Source: Symbiodinium natans (Eukaryota; Sar; Dinophyceae; Suessiales; Symbiodiniaceae). Taken from it: a DNA stretch of 64,000 nucleotides. The position numbers were made by a program, and so were the translations under genes. The notes beneath the pieces were generated by a model, which had not been told where the DNA came from, made no database searches, and was given only the letters and a program-made list of their open reading frames with translations. Location of the stretch: assembly GCA_905221605.1 (NCBI GenBank), contig CAJNDS010000345.1, positions 96,387-160,386 on the forward strand, in the 5' to 3' direction. Shown piece by piece: positions 31,901 to 37,030 of this stretch (its first letter is position 1; every line of letters starts with the position of its first letter).

Positions 31901-34225
31901 GCCTATGTCTTGCAGATTTGCACTATTGTCTTCAGTCTCAGAAGCTCCAGCAAAACCTGCTAAGAACTCGTCGAGGTCTATTGTTTCCGTGATGAAAGGG
32001 GCGGAGGCCGCATTCCCCTCCGGTCCTGTCACTGGTGTTGTCGGCATCGGCATCTCGTGTCCTGCCGTTGTCCCGATAGTCGCCGTCTCCAATCGCTGCG
32101 CCTCAAAGCGTGCGACCAGATCTACACCCCGAGGCTCTCGTAGGAGATCCGAATGCTGCTCCTCTATCTTGTTCACAAGCCTTGATTTCAAGGGGTCCGG
32201 GAGCTGGCGTATCTGCTCAAGGAAGAAGCTCGCTCGCGCAAGGTCACTTACTTCCAGCGATGGTTCAGGAAGGGCCCGTAGGAGAGATGCTTCTTGATCA
32301 TTCTGTGCAACGTCAAGGAAGCGAAGCCACGTAGTGTTTACCTTTTTGGTAGAAGCATCATGTTCCACTGGTTGGTGATCTTGGGTGCGGAGTCCGCCTT
32401 CCCTTTCACTTTCCTGTGCATTCACCACTTCTATGGGCTCTTCCAGGAAGTGTGCTGTGTCATCATCGCCCTCCGTGTGAGTAGACTTCGGCACGACAAT
32501 CGGAACTGCAGCTGTTTGCATGCAGACGCACGGCTGCTCAAGACAGTAAATGCACATCATGCTGGCAGTGGAGTCGCCAGAACCTCCAGATGTCTGCCTT
32601 TCGTGGGATTCGCCAGGTAGCCTGCTGTGCAGGGCCCCCTCCAACGACGTGCATCTGCAGGGGCGCCATCCACAGGTCACGCATGGTGTACATGGTGCCT
32701 CCGACATTATGAGTCTTGAGAAGCTTCCCTGACCAAGAGTGCTCCGTCTACGAAAGGGCGCGGAGTCCGCAATCCCTGTGAAGTGAGTGCAGAGCCAATG
32801 CATTGCGCATGTTAAATGAACAGAACAGTCACGTCTTGCCGTGTGGTCTTCAGTTTGCAACTCGGTATGTTCGCAGCCATGATCCGCCTTCTTCGACCGC
32901 GAGATGCCGCTCGGTAGGCAGTTGGCCGTGGCCCTGACCTCAGTGTGTCGAGTGATGGAATTGAATCTAGGCCACATCAAGGCAGTGAATAACATGTCAG
33001 CATGTGAGCTAGTCAGGGGCTTCCATCTGCGTAGCCCTTCCTGAATGGTCTGCATTACTATTTGTGACCAGCTAGATGACCCACTGTGCCTGACCTGTTT
33101 GGGAGTGGAAACCACTTGCCCTCGTGAGTGAAAAGCAGGAGCGAAAGCAGCTGGTGCCTGGGTGCTGCACCGTGTCAGCTCCTTTGGCGCAGGCCCTGTC
33201 ATACTTGCGGGTTCAAGTCTGACTGAGGACTTTGCAGTTGCTGGCCTTGGAGCAACTGTCTGAAAGGAAGTTACTGCCATCAAGGTTGCAATTCGGGCAA
33301 GCGGATTCTGTTCTCTAGCAGTGCTCGTTAAATTACCAGTGTCAAGCATGCAGCTCAATGTGTGCTCCCGCCTGCATGATCTGGCCTTCCACGTGCTCAC
33401 GCGCTGGGGCCAGGAAACTCCCGGTAATGCATATGCAGCGAAGCTGTTGCTGCAATGCCACATCAATTCTCGAGGACTGGATTGGTGGCAGTAAATTTCT
33501 CTTGCTGCATCAACCGCCTGCGAGCAATTTTGCAGCATGATGTTTGACAGTTGCCTGAGTGTCTGACAAGCGTTGCGCTGGCTACTACGGTCCTCAGTTA
33601 CAGCTGGTGAAGTCACATCTCGACGTCGTTGGATTTCTGCCTGTTCAGATGTCTCTTGCATTACCACTATGTATTGGCTGTCCTTGGTGAGCACTCTAGT
33701 CAGACTGTGTGCACAAGCAGCGAGCCTACGCTTCAACGCGGGCAGCTCCCCATCTGGTTCATGTCTGCCTGGGTCCCGGTAGACGTCGACCGGCCTGAGC
33801 GGTCTGTGATTCTCCGCCGATCCTGAAGGCAGATTGTCGGTTGCTGCATTCAATGAGCTTGTGGGGTTGTCTTGCCGTCCTGAACACTCAACTGAACCTG
33901 ACAGAAGCACACTGACCAGACGTTCCCATGACTGCAATGGAGGGGGAAGCGGAGCCCGCTGTTCCTCATACGCGTAGGGTGCAGAATGTGGCGGTTGTGT
34001 ATAACGAAGACCTTCTGGCGTTCTCCACAAGGGGCATCTAGTGGTGTTGATGGGGTCCGTTGCGACCTCGTAAAGCTGAGGCTGGGCCCTCTGCTCATCA
34101 GTAGAAGACCTTGCATCTCTCGATCCTTCAACAGACATGCAACGTCGCACTGCACCACTGCATGAAATCCACATGAAAATCTGCAAAGCCATCCAAAGCA
34201 TGCCAGCATGTATGAAAGAAACCAT
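19925..34225 (-). CDS. Giant LINE polyprotein (4766 aa)
   Basis: ATG at 34,225 to a stop at 19,925. Order: long N-terminal region with Cys clusters (residues about 510-570); Tpt1/KptA domain (about 1250-1460); a duplicated domain of unknown function (about 1945-2435); APE endonuclease (about 2690-2945); RT (about 3240-3650); five or six Cys/His fingers (about 3710-4070); a Gly/Arg/Gln-rich stretch that overlaps another frame; USP-like peptidase (about 4500-4766). Internal Met codons at residues 507, 1094, 1679 and 2671 look like starts of former separate proteins, but no stop codon separates them. Retrotransposition of element RNA is the core role; the Tpt1 and USP parts are accessory and their use is unknown. 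Most LINE proteins are far shorter. Confidence 0.85.
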   Translation of the reverse strand: MVSFIHAGMLWMALQIFMWISCSGAVRRCMSVEGSRDARSSTDEQRAQPQLYEVATDPINTTRCPLWRTPEGLRYTQPPHSAPYAYEEQRAPLPPPLQSWERLVSVLLSGSVECSGRQDNPTSSLNAATDNLPSGSAENHRPLRPVDVYRDPGRHEPDGELPALKRRLAACAHSLTRVLTKDSQYIVVMQETSEQAEIQRRRDVTSPAVTEDRSSQRNACQTLRQLSNIMLQNCSQAVDAAREIYCHQSSPRELMWHCSNSFAAYALPGVSWPQRVSTWKARSCRREHTLSCMLDTGNLTSTAREQNPLARIATLMAVTSFQTVAPRPATAKSSVRLEPASMTGPAPKELTRCSTQAPAAFAPAFHSRGQVVSTPKQVRHSGSSSWSQIVMQTIQEGLRRWKPLTSSHADMLFTALMWPRFNSITRHTEVRATANCLPSGISRSKKADHGCEHTELQTEDHTARRDCSVHLTCAMHWLCTHFTGIADSAPFRRRSTLGQGSFSRLIMSEAPCTPCVTCGWRPCRCTSLEGALHSRLPGESHERQTSGGSGDSTASMMCIYCLEQPCVCMQTAAVPIVVPKSTHTEGDDDTAHFLEEPIEVVNAQESEREGGLRTQDHQPVEHDASTKKVNTTWLRFLDVAQNDQEASLLRALPEPSLEVSDLARASFFLEQIRQLPDPLKSRLVNKIEEQHSDLLREPRGVDLVARFEAQRLETATIGTTAGHEMPMPTTPVTGPEGNAASAPFITETIDLDEFLAGFAGASETEDNSANLQDIGGPLADSGEASGQIASTPDVQSEESDGDGPRCSNRPPTRAYESACERTVLMCTADKSARACNTGAYRAARYSAQDTHSQHEQRVATGKVDSTPSRTLKREESYPVYTIHNKLNACADRQQIDAVNKQELLSDYNRACVSASKIGLFTKDHSCACDCATTIWYAIKTYTTPQPIRMHARPPPAQADTSTRRRNDPIETGNVVSTPSRALNCLAKLLVCILTYTHAEQELSHRLGAHFGSCPFLPPTIRPALTEAHAPRPPLLTPDLGLRNYTEDYVQETELEIGQDTHSVALNSNHITTRFQGPAPGILALTPANAPACNMGPSPSSKKKSSRRLPTRLRQSGAAPTGKLLALRQAAVAKAQKRQRSTADSALHEATHQDEPGEEPSSSSRVRFHPKRRKKASSEDMVEMDYIIELSEPEEDTEQDTVPIPAHNRNLTAVSAQAASSRRHREDPPQPASGERPTASKRGEPPRPPLARRRKTAISKALTDVLRHSGARHGLEVRADALFDLRAVLDTHKLKALHAQEHEILQVVEESDKKRFEVVRREGAKWIRAAQGHSMEGIDNSTFQVRVPRRLLPQELYHGTYDDAYSQIVQSGLLAGGPSRKRNDIHLTEGLPTDRPISGMRNTCNIALAILPKEAAAEGCTFYKSGNQVYLTKGIGTQKVLPARFIHAVIILKSGERILSRTADGPPSLRDVHAGLLRANDGMRAPRRKTKARALCAGRVSRHSYKLGYMMRSQATLHTLRPKHDYYACMLSAAQANRAKINAGSLIPRHTATEPRCIPVHSVHLSKWMSPAKLLCKAAMPETTTSLLLSMVGISVRVRRSACQEKLMHIHKANIPEGPQDITWTKQIQYLSRHHCCIIQTMITSPETAPVSQRQSTYPYRPHPTHEWTLLINTSIQTAMPSPSSQKRSARRLPSRLRETGAEPTGHLQTLREEAVERARSRQAQQQDGGDESDWWHTWSWWSPHSQEWQWQTSDGTRATDGDAQGWGVNVMNTQAATRRTQSMEGLLNELATGVAASSRRKEAKRSTPTTTTSETSRLDLRETTHQEAEHPSSSFQTGSDSASSNAPVGGVHYPASGKVSGLHTSPASTSTCGLTLTTIQKIEEPPLDHDSPDAGPMKAPAASSRCSDEQETRQRSSAARRSSTIEPRPEERTRSSAARRASTIEPRPHLLLVQAPLEVREVKHRLLREAKSAVLRLIPHGDDLHTFLNGYFRRHHATYHANPVNMPSCGNWIWSLTAALMTRPEYHPNVWRRSHAGKLGDAVEGYLYTLYQSQTAGNLALLATYGEAAKYLHDLMQGIPHAIYYRLSWRQSLDSLTEILEPWIGAASTQDMRSSHPVLTLAILDRNESTAVTVEAENTGLDKQQTMNRREERHGPHGKDGSGETLPIDHIEGASPSNSGEAGGLHTSPVVGLVPEPMLTTLKKQAEPPLTLDLLVAPQTQLPAASSQGLGEQEANPRSTAARRSNTNEPRPEARQRSSAARRASAVEPRPHLLLAQAPEEVRHAKQRLLQEAKSAVVKLIPHGDDLHHFLHGYFRQHHATYHTSPMNMPACGNWIWSLTAALMTRPESHPNVWTRRQAGKLGDAVEGYLYTLYQKQTVESLALLAIYGEAARHLHDLMQGIPHAIYYRLSWRQSLDTLEELLEPWIGVSDAQDKRSPRPAVPLSILDSKKGPCNQLATQTAACTHVASNARSCLGRRGRKWRLRPTVRRRHLRGRRRRNCTSYPLQKLFRLATKAQHIRNHLQQHTNKISSLSTRQSTSAKKSKPRRKIPEKTSTTTPGLSLPGPKSGLYALIWMTHRITRVGGVRVPVSHGAGGPTTTDRHFRASLVGKQVAGETTAPVFGAAGVTTQVGRKRSFQRAQHQSTQNTLGYTRYRGRFMHCSQLGLHTATMPSLTTAKPRRPPCRPRGGAQQRLKVLSINVNSLSGFLWGEVKAFLGGEGLQYDFIFLQETHRTAFCAFKVDNWMAVGSSTKRGEGVLTLVHPRYDASMVRYQEIIPGRVLRVKVCHKEAAIETLNIYQHVWIHTDDPEQNKQRRQTLLDKCTATIQGMARRDTLILAGDFNSEVHAVNGLIGTRVNRSAYHQALDPLTLPRFIQDNALVALNTWHMKDPCTNHTRTGNSQIDYILVRAPSADTRAKQVVKQEAPFGAWKELTHSALIADVRIIKHFHLPKAKMQQELQYSRHDLDYAYRQKDHRITQLKSKVELEINHSLNHGLPLTADHINHTLLREVSDLFPTATSAHTNRGQTKAQCKAIFAAWKELLTHPDEVGGSTITLPARVYHMWQRRRDLQRCKPFTLSGVLRTWQWVLLFNKAGRQSKQYHLQHQRAIALGHLQQAERAAQTHNTKRLYGAVKRLLPWKPKPRIMLKHPDGSPMSLHQEHQALVQHCKQLFAPPAASPTRPGQMLSMPLTACEWTTQLKCTPIGKAVPADSAPATAWKACATIVAPVMACIAKGLQPVTSALPDAWKNPQLCFLPKPHKPPSTAAALRPIGLLRPDGKAFAGHIKNQLLMQACASLTHTPQYAYLPARDTSDALARVNACIHDIKDGLKALGGNRFLTRQRKETGQVKGESGGCLLSVDLSQAFDRVNRAKLDRALALHQVDADLRSTVTAIHEQAAYQVRDKFHRTDICTTQGIRQGCRLAPALWAVLSSQLLWDLTPAGQTPLQLPFTLFADDHLGHWLLKTVDDAKQMEETIVALFHMLETYGLKVNPDKSSLVIRVQGAQLEKFVKSRTVIVRNQAHWQLQDGAQTHLIPMCESITYLGTKLTLKEGTGHTLDFRLAEAEAKVTQLRKSIRSRKGLSRHYRVRVWQACVVNSALYGLLTTPFSGQMITKLRAWFHRQLRAVTGMPAHLTKVSNQTLRETYNLKDPVHMLTERIARKLDAMQQGRGDPATCETKTFEYWQMLHKQLASHAVEQRTVTLVELSSSSQHPCSICGLYYPTQKALRQHQALRHGQIQANKLSIDYKPEQHSVAGMPQCKHCLLKLYDWGALKGHIMQNVCGWHTKQLSNSNNNSQHDTKTINETEPVPHKIDTTHTPVDPKERQHEPRNTKTEESTLLQNEVTLALLQSNEGICTQAALHKTYLKQHCGFCGRWIADAGMIKTHIQRVHTNLARHITSDIHTSCQAFKHLFKRDHTCEWCDRMVHGSDRHCSQCPVLFQLILARTSRQAASASPETQLPAAWPVPHPGMDVAIYLKSPTQDEMQLHIQHMSMLAKTRCLLCGEQVQDIQHWRRHMAQRHDSQKQLVQSLAQSETLLQAHVARPCCWCNVHFPKSAREHRRKCLPLLQLCLYHDLHVSGDHAGATDGGSVGPQLTTGDDAYTTETSVRQTQTAARDAAKVSKGHGQGRRQGSSQGKTGSGPGSRRRVDDGPGVAGRGDGENGLENLGQNSTQTRAPTDDLGGRPELRVLPGHDEPRHCLHVDPGQRNMEHKVRGRHGQHLAEGHAMGSTTHGMESTPRENRVRRQGTTGSRNSRLGNAVSAPVDLQRVESGTEKGATIKSGQPHSRGRKKGSQPAHHKHRQGQHGAPVPKPTTTEAGPAGGSDHHGPDTHRPSTGGSRLPRPGPLGKQLRGQADRSTLETGARGQDDAHQGARETADLKSKQEKFGGKRTPRPMLSQKETEKEQLQTGIRNFFSAPVHAMSAKKPRSTLNDPACTKNKDKGSMDGALGHSVSATTEQPVKSTPKQGQVGIPSRGKHGTAGAGTKVEGSLLAWRTRDRITNEPHARSLALTNPHNLCYANAVIHMLHYARSHDAFISGLGEVNGAIVQASRSNQHLNIARHPAWNFIWPGWQKPTRQHDAAEFLQHLCNRTDCVALKGGWEARRPQAGVYEILDEQFSCPHIRLVVQHPFRIQDAVTAWHTQDPPHALTRPPELLILQIGRFVQSAGGIRKTRQRIEMHKHLTVPTFTGHAGDVVNTPYKLCGGVMHIGKVVTAGHYQAFYFPGDTEDIWSCHLVHDDGQAATPGTDATRQAIRTNCHLLAYRINSHV
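19928..20730 (-). other. USP-type deubiquitinase-like domain at the LINE C terminus
   Basis: The last 270 residues match the C19/USP fold: Cys box 'TNPHNLCYANAVIHML' (catalytic Cys codon 20,683-20,681), 'QHDAAEFLQHL' (the Q-x-D-A-x-E-F block), 'PELLILQIGRF', His box 'VTAGHYQAFYF' (His codon 20,086-20,084), 'HDDG' and the end 'CHLLAYRI'. All active-site positions are present, so a working ubiquitin or ubiquitin-like peptidase is plausible. It could protect the element protein from the proteasome or trim the polyprotein; both are inference. Confidence 0.82.
21094..22083 (-). CDS. Overlapping +1-frame ORF inside the LINE, helical domain
   Basis: An ATG at 22,083 opens a 329-codon frame, shifted +1 from the giant ORF, that ends at 21,094. 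Its product looks like a real folded protein ('VRTALKTLVKTALRHEHQL', 'YVFFLDTTNHGIVSML', 'LWGVLLMEWKARLEKIE', 'VHRFQSLRPLKPDLQAEVI'), whereas the giant frame here is a Gly/Arg/Gln-rich string. I recall similar proteins in dinoflagellate LINEs, between zinc fingers and a USP domain; that memory needs a search. Possible readings are true dual coding, +1 frameshifting, or two compensating indels in this copy. Confidence 0.6.
   Translation of the reverse strand: MSTSQSLLENTDESASLCYSSACTMTSTSVETTPEQQMAAVWGLSSPLATTPTPQRQASVRHRLLQGTPQKYRKGMGKGAGKAAPKAKRDRDQEAEDELMMDLESLDEETVRTALKTLVKTALRHEHQLTILEADRSYVFFLDTTNHGIVSMLIQASATWNTKFEEGTVNTSLRATLWGVLLMEWKARLEKIESDAKVLQVAETAGWATRSPLQWIYNEWNPVQKKALPSSRDNLTHEDAKKAVNQLITNTAKDNTVHRFQSLRPLKPDLQAEVITMVLTLTVHQQAAAVYHDLDLLANNCAGKLIGLRLRRERVGKTTLTKELERLQI
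22010..23100 (-). other. C2H2-like zinc fingers after LINE RT
   Basis: Fingers of C-x2-C...H-x3-5-H/C type follow RT: 'CSICGLYYP...HQALRH' (about 23,095), 'CKHCLL...HIMQNVCGWH' (22,965), 'CGFCGRW...HIQRVH' (22,635), 'CEWCDR...HCSQC' (22,475), 'CLLCGEQ...HMAQRH' (22,245) and 'CCWCNVHFP...HRRKC' (22,105). Arrays like this in LINE C termini usually help bind template RNA or target DNA. Confidence 0.8.
23250..24500 (-). other. Reverse transcriptase domain of the LINE
   Basis: Motifs: 'LRPIGLLRPDGKAF' (motif 1/2), 'LLSVDLSQAFDRVNR' (motif A, catalytic Asp), 'GIRQGCRLAPALWAV' (motif B), 'LFADDHLGH' (motif C, F-A-D-D, at about 23,872-23,858) and 'YLGTKL' (motif E region). All catalytic Asp are present and the frame is intact. 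No RNase H domain follows; instead the thumb leads into Cys/His fingers. Confidence 0.93.
25393..26150 (-). other. APE-type endonuclease domain of the LINE
   Basis: Motifs of the exonuclease-endonuclease-phosphatase fold appear in order: 'LSINVNSL' (Asn), 'FIFLQETH' (catalytic Glu), 'LILAGDFNSE' (G-D-F-N), 'SQIDYILV' (I-D-Y-I/L) and 'HSALIADV' (S/D-H-x...). It starts just after an internal Met at 26,215. It nicks target DNA for first-strand priming, which agrees with the poly(A) tail and 14-bp duplication found at this insertion. Confidence 0.92.
26935..28900 (-). other. Duplicated LINE domain of unknown function
   Basis: Two copies of a roughly 160-residue domain, at about 28,390-27,905 and 27,420-26,935 (spacing 970 bp), each preceded by a Ser/Arg-rich linker with 'RSSAARRAS' and 'EPRPHLLL' words. 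Both contain 'LIPHGDDLH', 'CGNWIWSLTAALMTRPE', 'KLGDAVEGYLYTLYQ' and 'LMQGIPHAIYYRLSWRQSL'. The copies are about three quarters identical, so the duplication is fairly recent. The fold is probably helical. Not recognised as any known domain; an ORF1-like RNA-binding role is possible. Confidence 0.75.
29850..30475 (-). other. Tpt1/KptA-like RNA 2'-phosphotransferase domain in the LINE
   Basis: The polyprotein reads 'ISKALTDVLRHSGARHGL', 'ESDKKRFEV', 'IRAAQGHSM', 'YHGTYDDAYSQI', 'SGLLAGG...RNDIHL' and 'YKSGNQVYLTKG'. These are the Tpt1/KptA landmarks in order: S-K-x-L...LRH, dKxRFE, IRAxQGHS, HGT, GL...R-x-x-[IV]H and NxVYLT. The Arg and His residues known to be essential in yeast Tpt1 are present. 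Tpt1 moves a splice-junction 2'-phosphate from tRNA to NAD+, giving ADP-ribose 1''-2'' cyclic phosphate. In a LINE it could act on RNA 2'-phosphate ends or ADP-ribosylate nucleic acid; that is inference. Confidence 0.85.
32500..32707 (-). other. Cys-rich segments in the LINE N-terminal region
   Basis: From the internal Met at 32,707 the polyprotein reads 'MSEAPCTPCVTCGWRPCRC' and, about 50 residues on, 'MMCIYCLEQPCVCMQT'. Two clusters of closely spaced Cys pairs (C-x2-C...C-x-C) suggest small metal-binding modules, perhaps for RNA binding. No family recognised. Confidence 0.5.
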
Positions 34226-34342
34226 GGCTCAGTATCTGCTGGAAACGTCGATGGGCCACGGTTGAAAGAAGAACCTGTTGGGGGCCTCGAGTCACGTTCA
34301 CCCCCTAAGACGAGCACACGAAAACGACTTGAGCCGGGGGCT

Positions 34343-34356
34343 TCGATGGTGCATCT
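34343..34356. repeat. LINE target-site duplication, 5' copy
   Basis: TCGATGGTGCATCT, identical to 19,456-19,469. On the minus strand it encodes the 'DAPS' of the RNase H end of element A. Confidence 0.92.
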
Positions 34357-35465
34357 GCTGGGTTTGATTTGGAGGGGACACGGCACAACCAAACATAAGC
34401 CGGGTGCGTGTCCTCGACCTCGGCGAATATTCGGATCATTGCATCAAGGGCATCCGACCTGCTAGAACCTTTTATCAGAGACAGTCGGGCGCCCTCATTG
34501 TCTACCCAAATCAACACTCTCCGCCCTGCAATCACGTCCTTGAACTTCTGCCTTATTGCACATACGGCGAACATCTCGATGTGTAGCTGCCACTTCTCAA
34601 GCAGTGGTTTGGGCACTTCTCCTTGCAGCACCTCCCCCCAGGAGTTCAAGGGGTCGTAAAGGACTGCGCCCACACCGCCGAACTGGTTTTCCCAACACCC
34701 ATCTGTGTAGATGTGCACCAGTGCATTGTCGTCATGCAGCGTGATGACACGAGGTGGTGCGGAGTTCAAAGCCTGCAACGCACGTGTGCACAACTTTCTG
34801 AAAGCAGTTTGCGTGACAGCTTCGCCACGGTTGGCAATGCCATTCAGATCGTTGCAAACATACTTCAAAGCGCGGCTCCCAAAGTAACCCGAAGCGAACC
34901 GCAGCAAACCCAACAACACCTGGCACTCATGTCTGCTCGCGTAGCCTTGATCCCGCGCCTCTTGAAAGCGGGTTGCCAGCTTTTCAACTCTTCCCGGCTT
35001 ATTAGTCATGACAAGCCTTGCCTCACTCAGGCTGCCCAAGTCGACCTTCATGCCTAAAACCTCGAAAGTGCTCGCAAAGGGCAGTCCTTTCGCGCTCTCG
35101 CCTGTTTTGGCATGATGCCAACCTAGAAGCGTCAGCATCTCGCTAGCGCAGGCGTCCACTTCCTGCGCCGACGATGAAGGGCAAAGCATTGGATAGTCGT
35201 CGTAGAAGTAGCTGCAAGGAATGGCCAATGCTTTCGCCAACAGAAAGTGGATGCTTCTACTCACCCGCTGAAAGGCATAAACTGCAGCGGCTGACCCGAA
35301 AAGCAACGAGTTGCAGACAAAGAAGGTCCAGCCACCTCCTTCGCGCTGAATCGCAAGCACCGCTAAATCTCTGTCCTTGTCGCTTACAGTAAGCACTTTC
35401 CGACCCAATCGTGTTTGGGACTGCCGGGCCTTGCCTCTCGAGAAAGCTGCATGATGCGAACGCAC
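34343..35465 (-). pseudogene. Element A pol: RT C-terminal half and RNase H
   Basis: Frame on the minus strand with RT motif C 'SYFYDDYPML' (Y-D-D), thumb 'KPGRVEKLATRF' and RNase H 'VHIYTDGCWEN' (Asp), 'IEMFAV' (Glu), 'LIWVDNEGAR' (Asp) and 'RVPSKSNPADAPS' (final block), where the LINE interrupts it. Compared with element B, the segment with RT motif A ('CLDLEKAYKQIP' in B) is missing here: the upstream frame ends '...WVGKCLL' and this one resumes 'TVSDKDRDLAVL', so the first catalytic Asp is lost along with the frame. Confidence 0.85.
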
Positions 35466-36247
35466 ATTGCACCCAAGAACTCCGCGTCCTGGAGCTGCAA
35501 CCCTATTGTTTGCGTGTAGGCTGCATTCAGAGAAGCTTCGGAAGCATCGTCAATCGGCCTCATCTTTTCTCCTTGGCGAATGACAAACCGCCTGATCACC
35601 CCCCATTCAGAAGTGCCTAAGGCCTGGCTCACCTCCGATTCGGTAGCAAACGGTCCTTCTAGGTATCCAGCCTTTGCCTCTGCCTGCGTCTCTTCAAGCA
35701 AGGATTGCAACATAGCAGCTTCCATCTCTCGGGGTGACGCAAGCAATGCCTGGCGCAGGAGGGCGGAATCCCTAACTTCTGACTCCAAGCAAGTCGCGCG
35801 CTTCAGCTTGAGGTCGTAGCAAGGGGGACACTCAGAGATCCCTACCAGATCCACGCCATTTTTCAGGATGTTGACTACCCCCATATCGTCATAGTCAAAC
35901 TGACCCAAAAACTTCTCCCAAGCCAAAATGTTTTTGCACTGCATGACCTGCCGGCGCCACGGGGGCATTGCCTGCTTGAGCAAACTTTCATCTTTGGCAC
36001 ACTGGGCAACAAGGATCTTAAGCTTCATCAGAGAGAGCTTACGCCTTAGGGTGAGGGACTTAGGGTCATCGCATACGTTGGCCTTAATCGCTTGCTCCAC
36101 AAGATCGGGCAGAAGGTTCCCGTTGTCCACAGGATGGCTCAACTTGCCGGCCTCTTCCATCCACTCTGCAGGGGAGCGAAAGAAGCCAACTGAGACCACG
36201 CCAGGCCCTACTTCACCCTGCTTAGCGCTCTCTGGTTTGCGCCGCAA
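35400..36247 (-). pseudogene. Element A pol: segment in front of RT
   Basis: An open minus-strand frame of about 280 codons, homologous to element B pol residues of about 600-865: 'NILAWEKFLGQF' (B 'NILLWRKLLVET'), 'GYLEGPF' (B 'GYLIGPY'), 'RRFVIRQGEKMRPIDD' (B 'RRFGVRQG...RPIDD') and the fingers region to 'WVGKCLL'. It overlaps the neighbours on both sides in different frames, which marks single-base or small indels. Confidence 0.8.
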
Positions 36248-37030
36248 CCACTAGTTTCAGGGGAAAGGCAGCCGGATGCATCCTCCTCAGGATCCTTTTC
36301 CTTCCCCGTCAGCAACTCAGCCTCGAGGTCGGCTTCGGGGTTGGAGAGCCACTCACGCACAGCCTTCGGAGGGACCCCTTTCATGAGGCTGGGTGAGAGT
36401 ATTTTGGCTTCTGGAGGGACAGCGTCCCGAGGAAGGAGCTGCACGGCTCGGAATTCGGATATCAAGGGAGGCTGCTTACGAAATTGTCGCCCAAGAGCCT
36501 GCAAAGCTTTCAACCGAAGACTTGGCGGAGCCAGAGGAAGTTTGGGGCCGAACTCAGCAAGAAGAAGCTTGGCCCACCGAACGCACAGGACGGTGGGATA
36601 AGTGGCCTCAAGATGCGTTGAATAAACCCAACCCTTAGAACTCCTAGCAAGACCCCAGGAGGCATGGCCGCCGTCGCAGACGGCGGCCAAGGGCACCAAA
36701 GCGGCACAGTTGGTGAGAAGCTTTGTGGACTTGCGTCGAGCACTGCCATGCATGCAAGTGTCGAATACCACGGAATGCAAACCAGGCCACGCCTCGGCGA
36801 CCGTGCGGTCGGGGTCTTCTCTTGCCAGAGCAGCAAGCACGCTCCAGAACCAGCTATTGGTTGGGTTCTCAATGCTCAGGAAAACATTGTGTTTGAGAGC
36901 CCAGCGCAAAACCCGATAAACCAGCTTAAAGAGACAATTTGCCTTGTCAAGCTTGACACGCTCGAGGGGCGTGTAGGGAAAGTCGGGGAAACCAAAAGGA
37001 TGCTGGCCGCTGCGAGAGGCGGGACGGCTT
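36208..37030 (-). pseudogene. Element A pol: methyltransferase-like domain, second half
   Basis: Frame with 'FLSIENPTNSWFWSVL' (Glu-Asn-Pro, matching 'TIENPVNSWMWSVL' of element B), 'HSVVFDTCMHGSARRKSTK' (B 'HVDFDQCMWGGHRKKAS') and 'CDGGHASWG'. Upstream it can be followed to 'PFGFPDFPYTPLERVK' near 37,000. Relative to B, roughly 35-40 codons that include the catalytic-Cys block ('GLPCGTGSR' in B) are missing at about 37,000, so this copy cannot methylate. Confidence 0.8.

Larger units (their letters stand above)
19894..33965. repeat. Family of about 18 nested hairpins, LINE only
   Basis: An 11-bp core of type GYGG-NNN-CCRC (mostly AGN centre) occurs at 19900, 21055, 22371, 24591, 26911, 27668, 28637, 28996, 29770, 30582, 30792, 31296, 31629, 32001, 32387, 32760, 33105 and 33949 (starts). 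Most copies sit inside a second, outer stem of 3-7 bp whose sequence differs from copy to copy but stays complementary: GGTGAAG/CTTCACC at 27,668; GGTGAGG/CCTTACC at 28,637; CAGGAC/GTCCTG at 26,911; GGAGT/ACTCC at 30,792; CCTGA/TCAGG at 30,582; CTGGG/CCCAG at 31,296 and 31,629; GGAA/TTCC at 33,949. A 0-1-base gap lies on the left and 2-3 bases on the right. Copies fall in all three codon phases, so the signal is in the nucleic acid. Decayed-core copies lie at 26,219-26,245 and 32,562-32,580. Confidence 0.85.
19470..34342 (-). mobile_element. Full-length APE-type LINE with a giant ORF
   Basis: A 14,873-bp insertion flanked by a 14-bp target-site duplication (19,456-19,469 and 34,343-34,356). 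The 5' end is at 34,342 and the 3' end is a poly(A) tail at 19,476-19,470 preceded by GAAT repeats. The 5' leader is about 117 bp and the 3' UTR about 450 bp. Between them one frame of 4766 codons is open without interruption. It encodes Tpt1/KptA-like, APE endonuclease, RT, zinc-finger and USP-like domains. An intact frame plus a perfect duplication argue for recent insertion. Confidence 0.93.

Noticed and set aside
21055-33959. The hairpin cores as a conserved peptide motif (ADSAP, VVSTP, LHTSP)
   Set aside because: Copies occur in all three codon phases and in the 3' UTR, and the flanking stems co-vary as nucleotides, so the signal is not at protein level.
19925-34225. The giant ORF as a host gene
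   Set aside because: APE and RT domains, poly(A) tail and a perfect target-site duplication show that it is a LINE.
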